64,000 nucleotides of DNA from a virus: positions 20,983 to 84,982 of IMG/VR virus record IMGVR_UViG_3300025117_000056; one strand, written 5' to 3'. The notes beneath the pieces are model-generated. The model had not been told where the DNA came from and made no database searches. It saw only the letters and a list, made by a program, of their open reading frames with translations. Positions 1-9,960 of the stretch are shown in pieces; the first letter of the stretch is position 1, and each line of letters begins with the position of its first letter. Both the position numbers and the translations under genes were made by a program.

Positions 1-812
1 TTAAAAGATTGATTGTTTTTAATTAATGTTCTATATAATTCAGAAGCTTTACTATTTGGATCTAGTTCGGCAGCTTTACCTTGCATAGCAGCTTCTTCTA
101 AAGCTTCTTTTACTAATCCTTTAGATTCCTTTCTTTGTTGTTTACTCATTTCTATCTTAGACATAGCATCAGACATCACTTTCTTAGCGTCTTCTTTAAG
201 TGATTTACCAGCATTAGGATCACCTTCAACTCTAGCCATACCAGCACTTATCTTTTCTAAACCACCTCTAAGACCACCCATGAAGTCTACCCAATTAGCC
301 ATTTTTTTAGATTCTTCATATATTTCATTTTCTTTGTTCTTAGCAGCTTCATCATCTTTTTGTAAACGTTTTAATATAGAATTAAAACCTTCTTCATCTT
401 TTACTTCTTCTTTTACTTCTTTAACTATAGGTTTATCTTCCTTAACTGGAGATGGTGTAATTTGTTTAGTTTTAGATGGTATAACTGGTGGTGTAACAGG
501 AGCAACATTAACATCTTTTGGTATGTTTATCGGCTGTTGTGGTATGTTTGTTTGTGGTATAGATGGTTGTGTACTACCAAAATCAAATCCTTGTTTATTT
601 GGTTGTAAAGGAATATCTTTTGATAAATTAGTTTGTAGATTATACCTATTTAGTAATTCATCTAATCTATTTTGTTCTAAGTTTTCTTGACTAATAAATG
701 GTGTTGGTTGTTCACCTGTTTGATATGGAATATTAGATGATATAGTTTTACTACCATTTAATAAATCATCAAGAAACTTACTATAATCTATATTATTTTT
801 ATTCTCAGCCAT
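1..812 (-). CDS. Hypothetical virion-module protein, C-terminus off the window
   Basis: An open frame of 270 codons starts at an ATG at 812 (AAAGGAATAATTT before it) and is still open at the window edge, so the protein is longer than seen. The first half is Pro/Gln-rich and looks disordered (many Pro, Gln and Thr at residues 25-120). The second half is charged and helical (residues 140-270, rich in Glu, Lys and Ala) with a short Gly-rich stretch, MGGLRGG. It lies 15 bases after the preceding gene in the same transcript. I do not recognise a family. Position at the distal end of the structural operon suggests an internal or tail-associated protein, which is inference. Confidence 0.8.
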   Translation of the reverse strand, partial: MAENKNNIDYSKFLDDLLNGSKTISSNIPYQTGEQPTPFISQENLEQNRLDELLNRYNLQTNLSKDIPLQPNKQGFDFGSTQPSIPQTNIPQQPINIPKDVNVAPVTPPVIPSKTKQITPSPVKEDKPIVKEVKEEVKDEEGFNSILKRLQKDDEAAKNKENEIYEESKKMANWVDFMGGLRGGLEKISAGMARVEGDPNAGKSLKEDAKKVMSDAMSKIEMSKQQRKESKGLVKEALEEAAMQGKAAELDPNSKASELYRTLIKNNQSF

Positions 813-827
813 AAATTATTCCTTTAA

Positions 828-1895
828 TTATTTACTATAAGGATTAGATCCACCAAAAATACCAGTAGGAGCTTTAGCTGTTGTCACATTAACACCTGAT
901 TGTGTTGGAGCAGCAGAACTACCACTACCAGAAAAAGCTTTACCGGCACTCATTGCTATATCAGCTAATCCTGATCCCATAGATTGTATACCAGCAGCTT
1001 TGTTTGCACCAGCAGCACTTGTTGCAGCAGCATTACCAGTTAACGCACTCATTTGTAAACCAGCTTTCTGTACTTCTCTATCATATTTTCTACCAGCAGC
1101 TTCGGCGTTCCATTGAGATACCTGATTTGCAGCATTAACTCTGTCAGCTTCAAGTTGTTGAGCTAAACTTTGTTTAGTTAGATTTGCTGTATTTAAACCA
1201 GCTACATTACGTTGTTCAACTCCTGCTTTTTGTAAAGCATTAAATTGAGCTATGATATCTTCAGCACTAGCCTTTTGTGCTTCTTCACCAAACTCTTGAG
1301 ATCTCATTTGTGTACTATAATCACCCAATTGACCTAAAGCTGCTAGTTTAGCTTGTGCTGATGTTTGAGCTATACGATCAGCTTGTTCAGCTTGAGCTAA
1401 CATAGCTTGTTGGCTTGACGACTGTCTTTGTGCTAACTCAGCACCAGAACCCAACATACCTCGTTCAGCCATAGATTGAAGTATTCTAGCATCTCTAGCT
1501 TCAGCTTGAGATCCAGTGCTACGTCTTAGTTGTTCAAACTCAGCCATATCAGCACTAGTTAAACCATCCATACTTCTTTCTTGTATACCACTTAATGCTG
1601 CAAGTTGAGCTTCTTTCAATCTAGGGTCAACACCAATATCTGTCATTGATGTTTTCTGTAGTTGAATAGCTTTCTCTTCTTCTGGTAAGAAATCCCAAAC
1701 TAATTCAGGACTTTCAAGTATAAGTTTTTCAGCTTCTGCTGTTGGTATTTGAAGACTATTAGCTATATTTAATGCTGCTTCTCTTAAAGCTTGTGATCTT
1801 GCTTCAGCTTCTTCAGCAGCATTTCCAGCCATTATACCACTAACTAATGACGACCCAATTCCTGCTGCTGCTCCTGCGGCTATCATTCCAGCCAT
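828..1895 (-). CDS. Ala/Gln-rich virion protein, possible internal (ejection) protein
   Basis: The 355-residue product begins with a Gly/Ala-rich hydrophobic segment (AAGAAAGIGSSLVSGIMAG) followed by a long Ala-, Gln- and Glu-rich helix, about residues 25-300, and a Gly/Ser-rich tail. This layout, a small amphipathic or membrane-active N-terminus plus coiled coil, is seen in internal virion proteins of short-tailed phages that are ejected into the cell with the DNA. No catalytic motif is visible. The start is fixed by AAGGAG six bases upstream. The assignment to an ejection role is inference from composition and position. Confidence 0.8.
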   Translation of the reverse strand: MAGMIAAGAAAGIGSSLVSGIMAGNAAEEAEARSQALREAALNIANSLQIPTAEAEKLILESPELVWDFLPEEEKAIQLQKTSMTDIGVDPRLKEAQLAALSGIQERSMDGLTSADMAEFEQLRRSTGSQAEARDARILQSMAERGMLGSGAELAQRQSSSQQAMLAQAEQADRIAQTSAQAKLAALGQLGDYSTQMRSQEFGEEAQKASAEDIIAQFNALQKAGVEQRNVAGLNTANLTKQSLAQQLEADRVNAANQVSQWNAEAAGRKYDREVQKAGLQMSALTGNAAATSAAGANKAAGIQSMGSGLADIAMSAGKAFSGSGSSAAPTQSGVNVTTAKAPTGIFGGSNPYSK

Positions 1896-1919
1896 ATAAA
1901 ACTCCTTAAATAATATATT

Positions 1920-3803
1920 TTAAGATAAACCAAAGAATTGTCGAAGTTGATTAAAATAACCACCTTCTCTTGCTGTTGTTTCACCTTTTACTTTATTACG
2001 TTGTTCTACTGTTTTTTCTATGAATTGATTTTTTAAATTAAGTATATTATTAATTTTAGCTTGTCTATTAGCTATTTCACTTTGTATTTCTGGCATTGCT
2101 AATATTTGTTCCTCTGTAAAACCAGAATAACGATCAGGACCTAATTGATAAACAATATTATTTAAATTCAAAATTGATCGATCTATTGGAAACAATCTAG
2201 TAACAGCAGGATCATTATCCATAGCAACTCTAATTTCATTATCTGATTTATTAATCCATTCATTATTAGGATTTAAATATTGATAACTAGCTGTTGTTGC
2301 ATCCTTATCGCCAGGTTGAAATCCATATCCTGTTCTTTCACCTAAAACATCATAATACCATTGGTTCATTGAAGTAGAAGCTTCTAACGCTTCTTCTTCT
2401 TTAGTTTTGTTTGTTTTAGTTTGTCTATCTAGTATTTCTTTTTCTAAGTTAGATACACCTAATCCTTCTAAACCAACTTGATTAGCTTGCAATCTTCTTG
2501 CTGCTTCAACTTCAGATAGATTACTACCTAATTGATCTTGAAATAATTCCTCTAACGCTTGTTGTTTAGCTACTTCTTCTGATGTAGCAAATCTTGACTT
2601 TTCAGCTAAGGATTCACCTATATTAGCTGTATTAAGAAGTTCAGCTAATTTAGCTTGATCTAGAGTTCCATAATTATATAAACTAGATTCAGCTTCTCCT
2701 GGTGCCTTTCCTGCATAATATGCTGATGTACCACCAACGTTCCATCTACCTTCAACCCCTGTACCGAATTCACCTTGATAACTTAAGTTGTTAGCAATGT
2801 TTAACATTTTATCAGCAGCTTCTCCTGATGTATTTTGTCTTAAGAAATTTTGTTCATCAGAACTAATAGCTTGACCCGATAGTAATTTAGTATATAACTC
2901 AGATACTTTATTTTTATTAGTATTATATTGTTTTAACTTTTCAACAACATTAGTTTCAATATTACCGAATGCTTGTTCTGCACCAGTAGTTACAGCAGAC
3001 TTTGTTGCTTCAATTTCTTCTAAAGTTTTACCTTTAGCTAATTGTTGTAATTTTTCTAGATCTGTAAGTTGTCTAGAAACATCAGTTCCTGCTATTTTAG
3101 AATAGTCTTCTAAAGCTTGTTTTTCTTGTTGTTTAGATTGTAACAATAATTGATCTAAAGATTGTTGTCCTGTAGTATATGTTTTATCAGGACGACTAAA
3201 CATTTCACGAAGTAATTGAAATCTACCAGCTTCACTAGTTCCTAATCCTGCTTTTTGTTGAAAAGCATTAACATCTTGTTTTAATGTAGGTAAAGCTTGA
3301 GATTCGTATGTATTGAATCCACCTTGTTTAGCTGTTAGATATTCTTGATATTCTGGTGTATCCATATATGAACGAATATCGGCAGCATTTTTTTCATATA
3401 GTCCAGGTAAGTCTTGTTGTACTTTTTGTATACGAGCTATTTCACCACCACCAATTTGTTTTAGATTATCTTGATCTAATCCAAATCCGGTTTTAGTTTC
3501 AATATCGCTTCTTTCTGTAGCAGTTTTTGTTGCTAATCCAGTTTCTTCTTCTTGAAGTTTACCTGTTATTTTTTCAGCTAATTTAGGTTCTTGATGTGCT
3601 TGAACATATTTTTGAGCAGAAGTACCTTTCATACCAGTACCTAATTTTCCTGCTGTACTAGCTTGAGTAGCAACAGGAGAAACACCAGCACTAACAGAAG
3701 ATGGTGATCCACTAACTGATATATCACCAGTTTGTTCTAGATTACCAGCTTTCTTCTTTTTCTCTTCTTCAGTTTGTTGAAGTGTATCTGCTATATATGG
3801 CAT
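1920..3803 (-). CDS. Large coiled-coil virion protein, unknown function
   Basis: A 627-residue protein, Gln-, Glu-, Lys- and Leu-rich over nearly its whole length, with no membrane segment, signal peptide or recognisable enzyme motif. A disordered Ser/Gly/Val linker lies at about residues 25-60. It is translated from an ATG with AAAGGT eight bases upstream, three bases after the stop of the preceding gene. Long helical proteins at the distal end of the late operon of short-tailed phages are often internal core or ejection proteins; that role is inferred here, not shown. Confidence 0.8.
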   Translation of the reverse strand: MPYIADTLQQTEEEKKKKAGNLEQTGDISVSGSPSSVSAGVSPVATQASTAGKLGTGMKGTSAQKYVQAHQEPKLAEKITGKLQEEETGLATKTATERSDIETKTGFGLDQDNLKQIGGGEIARIQKVQQDLPGLYEKNAADIRSYMDTPEYQEYLTAKQGGFNTYESQALPTLKQDVNAFQQKAGLGTSEAGRFQLLREMFSRPDKTYTTGQQSLDQLLLQSKQQEKQALEDYSKIAGTDVSRQLTDLEKLQQLAKGKTLEEIEATKSAVTTGAEQAFGNIETNVVEKLKQYNTNKNKVSELYTKLLSGQAISSDEQNFLRQNTSGEAADKMLNIANNLSYQGEFGTGVEGRWNVGGTSAYYAGKAPGEAESSLYNYGTLDQAKLAELLNTANIGESLAEKSRFATSEEVAKQQALEELFQDQLGSNLSEVEAARRLQANQVGLEGLGVSNLEKEILDRQTKTNKTKEEEALEASTSMNQWYYDVLGERTGYGFQPGDKDATTASYQYLNPNNEWINKSDNEIRVAMDNDPAVTRLFPIDRSILNLNNIVYQLGPDRYSGFTEEQILAMPEIQSEIANRQAKINNILNLKNQFIEKTVEQRNKVKGETTAREGGYFNQLRQFFGLS

Positions 3804-3805
3804 TG

Positions 3806-5029
3806 TTATTTACCTTTACTGAAAGTATTTAATACGATATCTTCAATAGCTTTTAATCTTAGTTCTTGTTCTTTCTGTTTCTGACTTATATTAGTTTCTT
3901 CTGGAGTAGATTTTCTAACTATTGGATTTTCATTCTTAAGTGATTCAAATGGTATTTTACCTTGAATTGCTTCCATTAATCTTTGTTGACCTTCTAGATT
4001 AACAACAGACTCACCTTCATTAACTTGAGCATCAACATTATCACCAACATAATTCATACCATCATCTTCAATTACACCACCATTACGATAGTAGTTAATT
4101 TTATCCATTGCTAGTTTTTTTAACTGATCTTGCATTGGATCAACGTTATAAGCAACACCACCATCTTCAAATTTAGGTAACACTCTTTCTTGTGTTCCTT
4201 GAGTTTTTTCAGCTAACATTCTTCTTAAATATTCAGTGACAGGATCTTGAATTCCTGGCATTTGTGGAGGTAAAGTATAACTAGAAAGATCTTGTGAAGG
4301 CATAAATGAATTTAAATTAGGTATTTGAAGACCAGAAACTATACCACCATCTTGATATGCATTTCTAGATGGTATCTTTTTTTGTGAAAGTTCATTTTCA
4401 TATTTTTCAGAATCTTTTATGTGTTGTATTAATTCTGAATCACTTAAATTTTTATATTCTGGAAGTGATCTAAATTTTTCAAATTTCTCAGCTATTCCAA
4501 ATTTAGAATCTAAATTCTCTGAAATATTAGCACCTAACTTAGAAGTATTTTCTGTATCTCTATTCATATAAACATTTCCACCATCTTCATATTTCTTAAC
4601 TACACCACCACATTTATAACCATTATTAGACTTAAGTATTTCCATTTCTTCAGGTGACAAACTATCTCCAGATTCTAATTTATAAGCTAAGGTTCCTTCT
4701 TTTGGACCCAATGGTTGTACTTCTCCTGCTTTTTGAATGGCTTCACCTAAAGCTGCACCATATACATTACCAAATAAATTCTTACCACCAGCCATTCTTA
4801 CTGTTGGACGAGAAGTTCTAATCATATTTAATTCTTTTTCTAAATTCACTTTTTGTTCTGGAGGAGTTTTTGGATTATTCAATGACTTAAGTATTTCACT
4901 TTCTCTTAGAAATGATTGAGTTTCATTAGATACAATCTCACCTCTAGGTAAAGGTTTAACCACACCACCTTCCGCATATTTAGGTTTTTTAAATTTATCT
5001 CTTAAATTTGAAAAATTGTCACTTTTCAT
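3806..5029 (-). CDS. Virion-module protein with repeated DGG/EGG-V motifs
   Basis: The 407-residue protein carries at least five copies of a short aromatic-x-(D/E/N)GG(V/I) motif (YAEGGVV, YEDGGNV, YQDGGIV, FEDGGVA, YRNGGVI) spaced through the chain, and near the C-terminus the segment VNEGESVVNLEGQQ. Similar GG-V motifs and E-GE-VV segments occur in uncharacterised structural proteins of many environmental phages, where they usually sit next to tail or internal protein genes, as here. No catalytic residues can be assigned. The gene has a good ribosome site (GAGGAAGAC) and lies directly behind a copy of the proposed late promoter. Confidence 0.8.
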   Translation of the reverse strand: MKSDNFSNLRDKFKKPKYAEGGVVKPLPRGEIVSNETQSFLRESEILKSLNNPKTPPEQKVNLEKELNMIRTSRPTVRMAGGKNLFGNVYGAALGEAIQKAGEVQPLGPKEGTLAYKLESGDSLSPEEMEILKSNNGYKCGGVVKKYEDGGNVYMNRDTENTSKLGANISENLDSKFGIAEKFEKFRSLPEYKNLSDSELIQHIKDSEKYENELSQKKIPSRNAYQDGGIVSGLQIPNLNSFMPSQDLSSYTLPPQMPGIQDPVTEYLRRMLAEKTQGTQERVLPKFEDGGVAYNVDPMQDQLKKLAMDKINYYRNGGVIEDDGMNYVGDNVDAQVNEGESVVNLEGQQRLMEAIQGKIPFESLKNENPIVRKSTPEETNISQKQKEQELRLKAIEDIVLNTFSKGK

Positions 5030-5050
5030 GTCTTCCTCGAATATAGTAAT

Positions 5051-5068
5051 TACATTAATACTTGATAA
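5051..5068 (-). promoter_or_regulatory. Proposed late promoter, copy 1
   Basis: On the minus strand this reads TTATCAAGTATTAATGTA, a perfect copy of an 18-base motif that recurs before late genes. It lies 22 bases upstream of the ATG at 5029, in the gap between two structural genes. Its promoter function is inferred from recurrence, orientation and position only. Confidence 0.6.
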
Positions 5069-5073
5069 ACCCT

Positions 5074-5475
5074 TTAATTACTGTATATTATGATAGTTAA
5101 TGTGTAAGTTGTGTTTGCTAGTAAACCTGTAATATTACTAACTTTTATTATTTTATTTTCTTCGGTATATGTTATAAAGGGATGTGAAGTTATAGCACCA
5201 CCTAGAACTCTTATGATTTGTGTTCCTGTTGACTTTAAAGCTAAATTATGTTTAAAAGAGATTGAAAATACAGGATTACCACTTGCATCAACTTTGATGT
5301 TATTAATAGTTTTAATTTCTTGATTAAGATTTTCTGATATTGAAAGATTCTTATTTAAAGCATTGTAAACACTTTCAGCAAAGGAATTATAACAAATACC
5401 AATCTTTTCAACTAGTTCCTTTTCATCGTCTTTAAAATCTTCAACGTTTAATCTTTTTGGGCTATCTATTTTCAT
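5074..5475 (-). CDS. Small beta-rich virion-module protein
   Basis: 133 residues: a charged helical N-terminus (about residues 1-55) followed by alternating hydrophobic strands ending in a Thr-rich C-terminus (NTTYTLTIIIYSN). No signal peptide or known motif. It starts in the overlap with the stop of the large tail gene upstream (shared base at 5475), so the two are translationally linked. It may be a small tail or fibre accessory protein; unrecognised family. Confidence 0.75.
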   Translation of the reverse strand: MKIDSPKRLNVEDFKDDEKELVEKIGICYNSFAESVYNALNKNLSISENLNQEIKTINNIKVDASGNPVFSISFKHNLALKSTGTQIIRVLGGAITSHPFITYTEENKIIKVSNITGLLANTTYTLTIIIYSN

Positions 5476-8369
5476 TATTTATATGCTCTCGGTGTTGTTT
5501 GTTCGTTGTAAGTTACTGAATATCCAATAATACCAAACTTCTCTCTGGCTACGTTATGTTCAAATTTCAAATATATATAACGACATCTTTGTTTATTTCT
5601 AGGCACATACGTTCTAAATGGTCTTTCTCCACCATCACCACCATAAACATACTCACCATATGTTTGAGTACCATAATCACCATTACCTTCTGCTTCAAAT
5701 TCAATACCTTCTAAATGAGCACTTATATCACTTCTAAAAGACATAGTACCATATGTAAAGTTATATTGATCAAACATTAACGTTGATTCTCTAAATTGTT
5801 TCATTAATGATGAATCACCTAAAGTTTCCGCGGAATATTGCGTTTCAGTACTTATACCATTGAATATAATACAATCACCAACTAGAATTGGTATTTCGTT
5901 ATAAAGAATAACTTTACCTAAAGAAAATATTACATCTTTAATAACGGCTTCGTAAGTTATAGCTGTTGTATATTTTTCATAGTTAGTAAAGGCAATACCA
6001 GTTGATGTATTTAGTTCGTCTACAAGAAGATTAAACCCATCTCTAAGGTCTTCTATATCGTTACTACCAGAATAACTAGTATAAGTTTGTAGAACGTCAT
6101 CTAGGGCTATTTTTGACACTAATGCTTGTAGTCTACCACCTAGATCATTACCTGTTGATAATTTCAATTCGGTATAGTAATCTGAATCATCTAACATCCA
6201 ATCTTTATCTAACTGATTTAATAATCGATTAAATCTAACAATAGTAATATATTGTATTTGATATAATACATCATGAATGTTAACATTAAGTATGTTACTT
6301 GGAAAAATTATATCACTTCTAATTGTTGATGGTGATAATGTTTTTTCATATTCTCTATCAGCATAGTCTGTTCTTTCAAAGTTTTTTCTTTCAATTTCTA
6401 TCTGGTTAATATCTGATGGACCTAAATAAAGTCTATCATTACCACTATTTACAATACCACAAGTTTTACTCATTATCCAACGAGTCCAAGTCCTTGTAAA
6501 TACGTTAAAACGATAACATTGTGTTGCTGTTGTATCTGTTGGTAATGTTGGTAAAAACAATAGATAAGCTCTATCACTTTCATAAGTTATACCAAAAGAC
6601 TTCTTAGAGAAATTAGGAAAATTACTAGATGTTGGTTTTAGTATTAAGTCTTCTATCTTTCTAGAAATAATACTAACAGCACCATCAGTAACGGTAACAA
6701 CACCTTGACTTGTTAACATATATATTTGATTATTCAATACTTGAGCTGTGTCAGCAGCTATTAATGGACTAGATGAGTCTGTTAATGTAACAACGAAAGT
6801 ATCTGGAGTAGTTCCAGTTAATCTATATATACCATCAGTCTTAAGAATAAATAAAGATTCTCTTAAAGACATAACTCTTAGAATTGGTTTATCTTTAGAT
6901 CCAATAGCTATGTAATTTAATATTGGAACAGATTCAGGTTGTTCTGCTTTTGAATAATAAATCCTATTAGGATTAACTTCATTATCAGACTTAACTGATG
7001 AAGTAAATGGTGTTGATGGAACTACCAAGGGTATTTTAGGACTAATATCATTACCAGAAGCTTCTATATTTGTTCCTAAATAAAATGGTATGTTAGCCAT
7101 AACTCTTTTTTCTAACATCAATTGACCTGGAAGATCATTTGGTCCAGAAAGATAGAAAGCATATACTCTAGATGATTGATTACGATTAATTACTTTAATC
7201 AAAGAATTAACCGTATCGTCTATATTTTGTGAAGGTGTACCAGCTTTAGCTAAAGCAAACTTTTTATTTGGTATATCCTCAACTGTTGAAGCTTCATAAG
7301 TTTCATAACCACTTATATCACCAATATAAAGTTTAGTTGGTCCACCCACATCACCTTCATCTTTAAAATCATCAACAGCTAAAACATCAAAAAATAAACG
7401 ATGTAACGTTGATGTATTTGCATAAAAGACATAACTTTGATATTTAGTTACATCTTTAGCTAATGGTGGTCTATCATTTGAAGAATTTATTCCTTCTCCT
7501 GATATTGGATTTGTATATAAAGTAGTTCCAGAAGCTCTAAAATCTTCAGAAACTAAATCAGTAGCAGTTACATAACCATTACTAAAATCTGTTGAAGTTG
7601 GATAATCTTCAAACACTAAATTCATTTCATCTTCTGGAACATTTAAAATAGCACCAACCATGTTATCTTTTTGTACATCTCTATAGACTTGGTATCCATA
7701 GTTGTTTTCAGAAGTTATTGTGTACGCATCAATTATTTCGGTTGGTATTGTAAATGTTAAAGTTGTTGCTTTTGAAGCACCTGAAGTATTTCTTATTATT
7801 CCTATCTGTCCCGGAGATCCTATTTTTAAATTACCATTAACATCTTTTCTAAACCAAACAACTCTATAAGCTGTCATCTTATTGTTTTCTAACCAATCTG
7901 TAGAGGCGTTTAACTCTATTTGTATATCTAACGCTTTAGGAACACCAGCACTAACTATATAACCTGGATCTGTTGTTAATTCTGTAGCTTCCAATGCTGA
8001 TATTACTTTGATTCCTTCATTTGTTGTAAAATATAAATTACCATTAGATTCAACACTCTTTATTCTAAGTCCTGATTCTAATTCTGTATATGTTCCTGAG
8101 AATTCAGAAAAAGCACCACTACCATCATCAAACAATAATTTAGTAGCGTAGTGTATTAGTATTCTACCTTTATATTGTAATAGTTGTTTAGAGACATCCG
8201 ATGCTGTTCCAAAAGAATCACCATATATTTTCATACCTCTACGAGGTTCAATAACACCATCTTTATCTATTACTATATTATTAGCTTGAACTAATGCACC
8301 ATCTTCCAGTGTTAATTCATTTTTAAATGAATGTAATCCCAATGCTGCATTTACTGTTTTTTGTGGCAT
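5475..8369 (-). CDS. Large tail protein, tail nozzle (tubular protein B-like)
   Basis: 964 residues. The N-terminus contains a segment typical of tail tubular protein B and related nozzle proteins (NNIVIDKDGVIEPRRG, about residues 30-46), and the middle has the LRESLFILKTDGIYRLTG segment found in the same proteins, where a beta-propeller-like fold builds the distal tube of short-tailed phages. Length is comparable to that group (about 800-1000). It follows the adaptor-like gene at 8379 with a 9-base gap, the usual gene order for adaptor then nozzle. Assignment rests on these motifs and on context. Confidence 0.75.
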   Translation of the reverse strand: MPQKTVNAALGLHSFKNELTLEDGALVQANNIVIDKDGVIEPRRGMKIYGDSFGTASDVSKQLLQYKGRILIHYATKLLFDDGSGAFSEFSGTYTELESGLRIKSVESNGNLYFTTNEGIKVISALEATELTTDPGYIVSAGVPKALDIQIELNASTDWLENNKMTAYRVVWFRKDVNGNLKIGSPGQIGIIRNTSGASKATTLTFTIPTEIIDAYTITSENNYGYQVYRDVQKDNMVGAILNVPEDEMNLVFEDYPTSTDFSNGYVTATDLVSEDFRASGTTLYTNPISGEGINSSNDRPPLAKDVTKYQSYVFYANTSTLHRLFFDVLAVDDFKDEGDVGGPTKLYIGDISGYETYEASTVEDIPNKKFALAKAGTPSQNIDDTVNSLIKVINRNQSSRVYAFYLSGPNDLPGQLMLEKRVMANIPFYLGTNIEASGNDISPKIPLVVPSTPFTSSVKSDNEVNPNRIYYSKAEQPESVPILNYIAIGSKDKPILRVMSLRESLFILKTDGIYRLTGTTPDTFVVTLTDSSSPLIAADTAQVLNNQIYMLTSQGVVTVTDGAVSIISRKIEDLILKPTSSNFPNFSKKSFGITYESDRAYLLFLPTLPTDTTATQCYRFNVFTRTWTRWIMSKTCGIVNSGNDRLYLGPSDINQIEIERKNFERTDYADREYEKTLSPSTIRSDIIFPSNILNVNIHDVLYQIQYITIVRFNRLLNQLDKDWMLDDSDYYTELKLSTGNDLGGRLQALVSKIALDDVLQTYTSYSGSNDIEDLRDGFNLLVDELNTSTGIAFTNYEKYTTAITYEAVIKDVIFSLGKVILYNEIPILVGDCIIFNGISTETQYSAETLGDSSLMKQFRESTLMFDQYNFTYGTMSFRSDISAHLEGIEFEAEGNGDYGTQTYGEYVYGGDGGERPFRTYVPRNKQRCRYIYLKFEHNVAREKFGIIGYSVTYNEQTTPRAYK

Positions 8370-8378
8370 TTTTCATCC

Positions 8379-9368
8379 TTATATTGAACGTTTACCTTTT
8401 CTACCGATACCACTACTTCTTAAAATATTATGACGAGATTTAGCTTTGATTGGAGATCCTGATATTCTGTTGTCTAACATTAATCCGTTATTGTTCTCCA
8501 TTTTTTCTAAACGTCTAGTAGCAACGGCTAAATTTTGAACATCACCATTAGCTTCTAAAACTAATGTTGCTGTCATTTGTGCTAATAATGGGTGTAGTTC
8601 ACTTGGACAATTAATTAGATCTGTTTCACCAGCTAATGATAATCTATCACCAATAGATAATCTTGGTGGTATGTTCTCGGGATCTAGTTGTATATATTTA
8701 CCTGAAGTATTTATCGATATAATAGGAACATCAAAACTTATAATTTTATGAGGTGATTTTGTTCTGACGAAATCATATAAAGCTGTTGCTGAAAAATTAG
8801 TAGGTAAAGCTGTTTTATTTTCATCAGAATTAATTAAAGTTATAATACCGTTAGTTCTATCAATGTTTTGAATTATCGCAACTCTTTCATTTAATACTAA
8901 AGCGTTTGGTTTTATTAAATAGAAGAATAGTAAACCACCAATACCGTCTATATTATCTTCACTAGTGTGTATTACTAGATTCTCACCTTCTATATAGTAT
9001 CTAAAAACTCCATTATTACCATTATAATCAACTAATTCATCTGTTGATACTTGTATCATATCCTGTTTAGTTTCTTCATCATTTATGTCACTAATATAAA
9101 ACACTTCTTGAAATTTAGCTCCTATTGAACGATATGGTATTTCATATCGTTTTACACCAGCTTCTAATGGTATTATTTCTTGAATACGAAAATAGTTCTC
9201 TTGTTTTGATAAAATTAAAGGAATTAATGAGCTTGACATCTCATCGTTTGCTAATTTTAATATGTCATTATCATCTAGTAAATTTTGACTGTCTGGTATA
9301 TTAGTACGTTTTTTTATACTATCTAATAATTCAATAGATGAATAATAGGATTTGTTTGCTGTAGACAT
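8379..9368 (-). CDS. Head-tail adaptor / tail tubular protein A-like
   Basis: 329 residues. The N-terminal helical part (SIELLDSIKKRTNIP, then LLDDNDILKLANDEM) resembles adaptor proteins that bind the portal, which start with short helices describing a bundle; the middle is beta-rich and the C-terminal part is helical (LVLEANGDVQNLAVATRR). Similar proteins precede nozzle genes in short-tailed phages, and the large nozzle-like gene follows here after 9 bases. The family call is moderate: no single diagnostic motif is visible. Confidence 0.6.
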   Translation of the reverse strand: MSTANKSYYSSIELLDSIKKRTNIPDSQNLLDDNDILKLANDEMSSSLIPLILSKQENYFRIQEIIPLEAGVKRYEIPYRSIGAKFQEVFYISDINDEETKQDMIQVSTDELVDYNGNNGVFRYYIEGENLVIHTSEDNIDGIGGLLFFYLIKPNALVLNERVAIIQNIDRTNGIITLINSDENKTALPTNFSATALYDFVRTKSPHKIISFDVPIISINTSGKYIQLDPENIPPRLSIGDRLSLAGETDLINCPSELHPLLAQMTATLVLEANGDVQNLAVATRRLEKMENNNGLMLDNRISGSPIKAKSRHNILRSSGIGRKGKRSI

Positions 9369-9382
9369 AGTACATCCTTATA

Positions 9383-9730
9383 TTATTCTTTTAATTGAGA
9401 AGCTAATTCCATTAGTTTTTTAAGTTTAGCTAATTTATTATCTTTTCCTTCTTCCATTCCATCACATTCAGCTTCATCTTCTTTACATTCTTCCATTTCT
9501 TCTTCACTTCCAACAATTTCTTTAGCTTTCTCTAGTCCTTCTTCTAATCCATCTTTATCTGGAGCGGCTACTGTTACTTTTTTCATACCTTTTAATTCTT
9601 CACCACCAGCTTCATTCATGATAGAATCAATATCATCAAGCATTGACTCTTTAATCTTCTTAGATTTATCATCAACAAATTTACCTTCTTTTGCTTTCTT
9701 TCTTAGTAGATCTTTAAATTTTTCAATCAT
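9383..9730 (-). CDS. Small highly acidic protein
   Basis: 115 residues, dominated by Glu, Asp and Lys, predicted to be helical, with a very acidic patch (EEEMEECKEDEAECDGMEEG, about residues 75-95) containing two cysteines. No family is recognised. Its start (ATAAAGGAGTTTCTA then ATG) overlaps the end of the holin-like gene by eight bases, so it is probably co-translated with it. Confidence 0.7.
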   Translation of the reverse strand: MIEKFKDLLRKKAKEGKFVDDKSKKIKESMLDDIDSIMNEAGGEELKGMKKVTVAAPDKDGLEEGLEKAKEIVGSEEEMEECKEDEAECDGMEEGKDNKLAKLKKLMELASQLKE

Positions 9731-9959
9731 TAGAAACTCCTTTATTTTTATTCTCTAAGTAAGTTTTAGTACCACTTATCAAATGTTCTGTTAAGTTTGC
9801 ACCAAAAAAAGATACAGCACAAACCTTTAATAAATCAACTAGCTGAGCACCATCTATATAGTTACCAACTCTAAGTAAAACACTTAGTAGTGTTATTATT
9901 CCCATTATCCAAACTTTACGATAACCCATTAAAAAATCTAGTTTTAATCTAGATAACAT
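9723..9959 (-). CDS. Small membrane protein, holin-like
   Basis: The start chosen at 9959 has GGAG six bases upstream; an in-frame ATG 21 bases earlier lacks a ribosome site. The 78-residue product has one or two hydrophobic segments (IMGIITLLSVLLRV and LLKVCAVSFFGANL) separated by a short polar stretch, and the pattern GYRKVW...FFGANLTEHL. Small phage proteins with a GYRK motif and an FFGAN-x-x-EH ending are common, and some sit in lysis cassettes. No lysozyme is adjacent, as the endolysin candidate lies in the early arm at 37637, so holin is a guess. Confidence 0.6.
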   Translation of the reverse strand: MLSRLKLDFLMGYRKVWIMGIITLLSVLLRVGNYIDGAQLVDLLKVCAVSFFGANLTEHLISGTKTYLENKNKGVSND

Positions 9960-9960
9960 A

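Noticed and set aside
13-690. Plus-strand open frame of 225 codons
   Set aside because: It is antisense to the partial minus-strand gene at 1-812, which has a ribosome site and sensible composition; no plus-strand signal precedes it.
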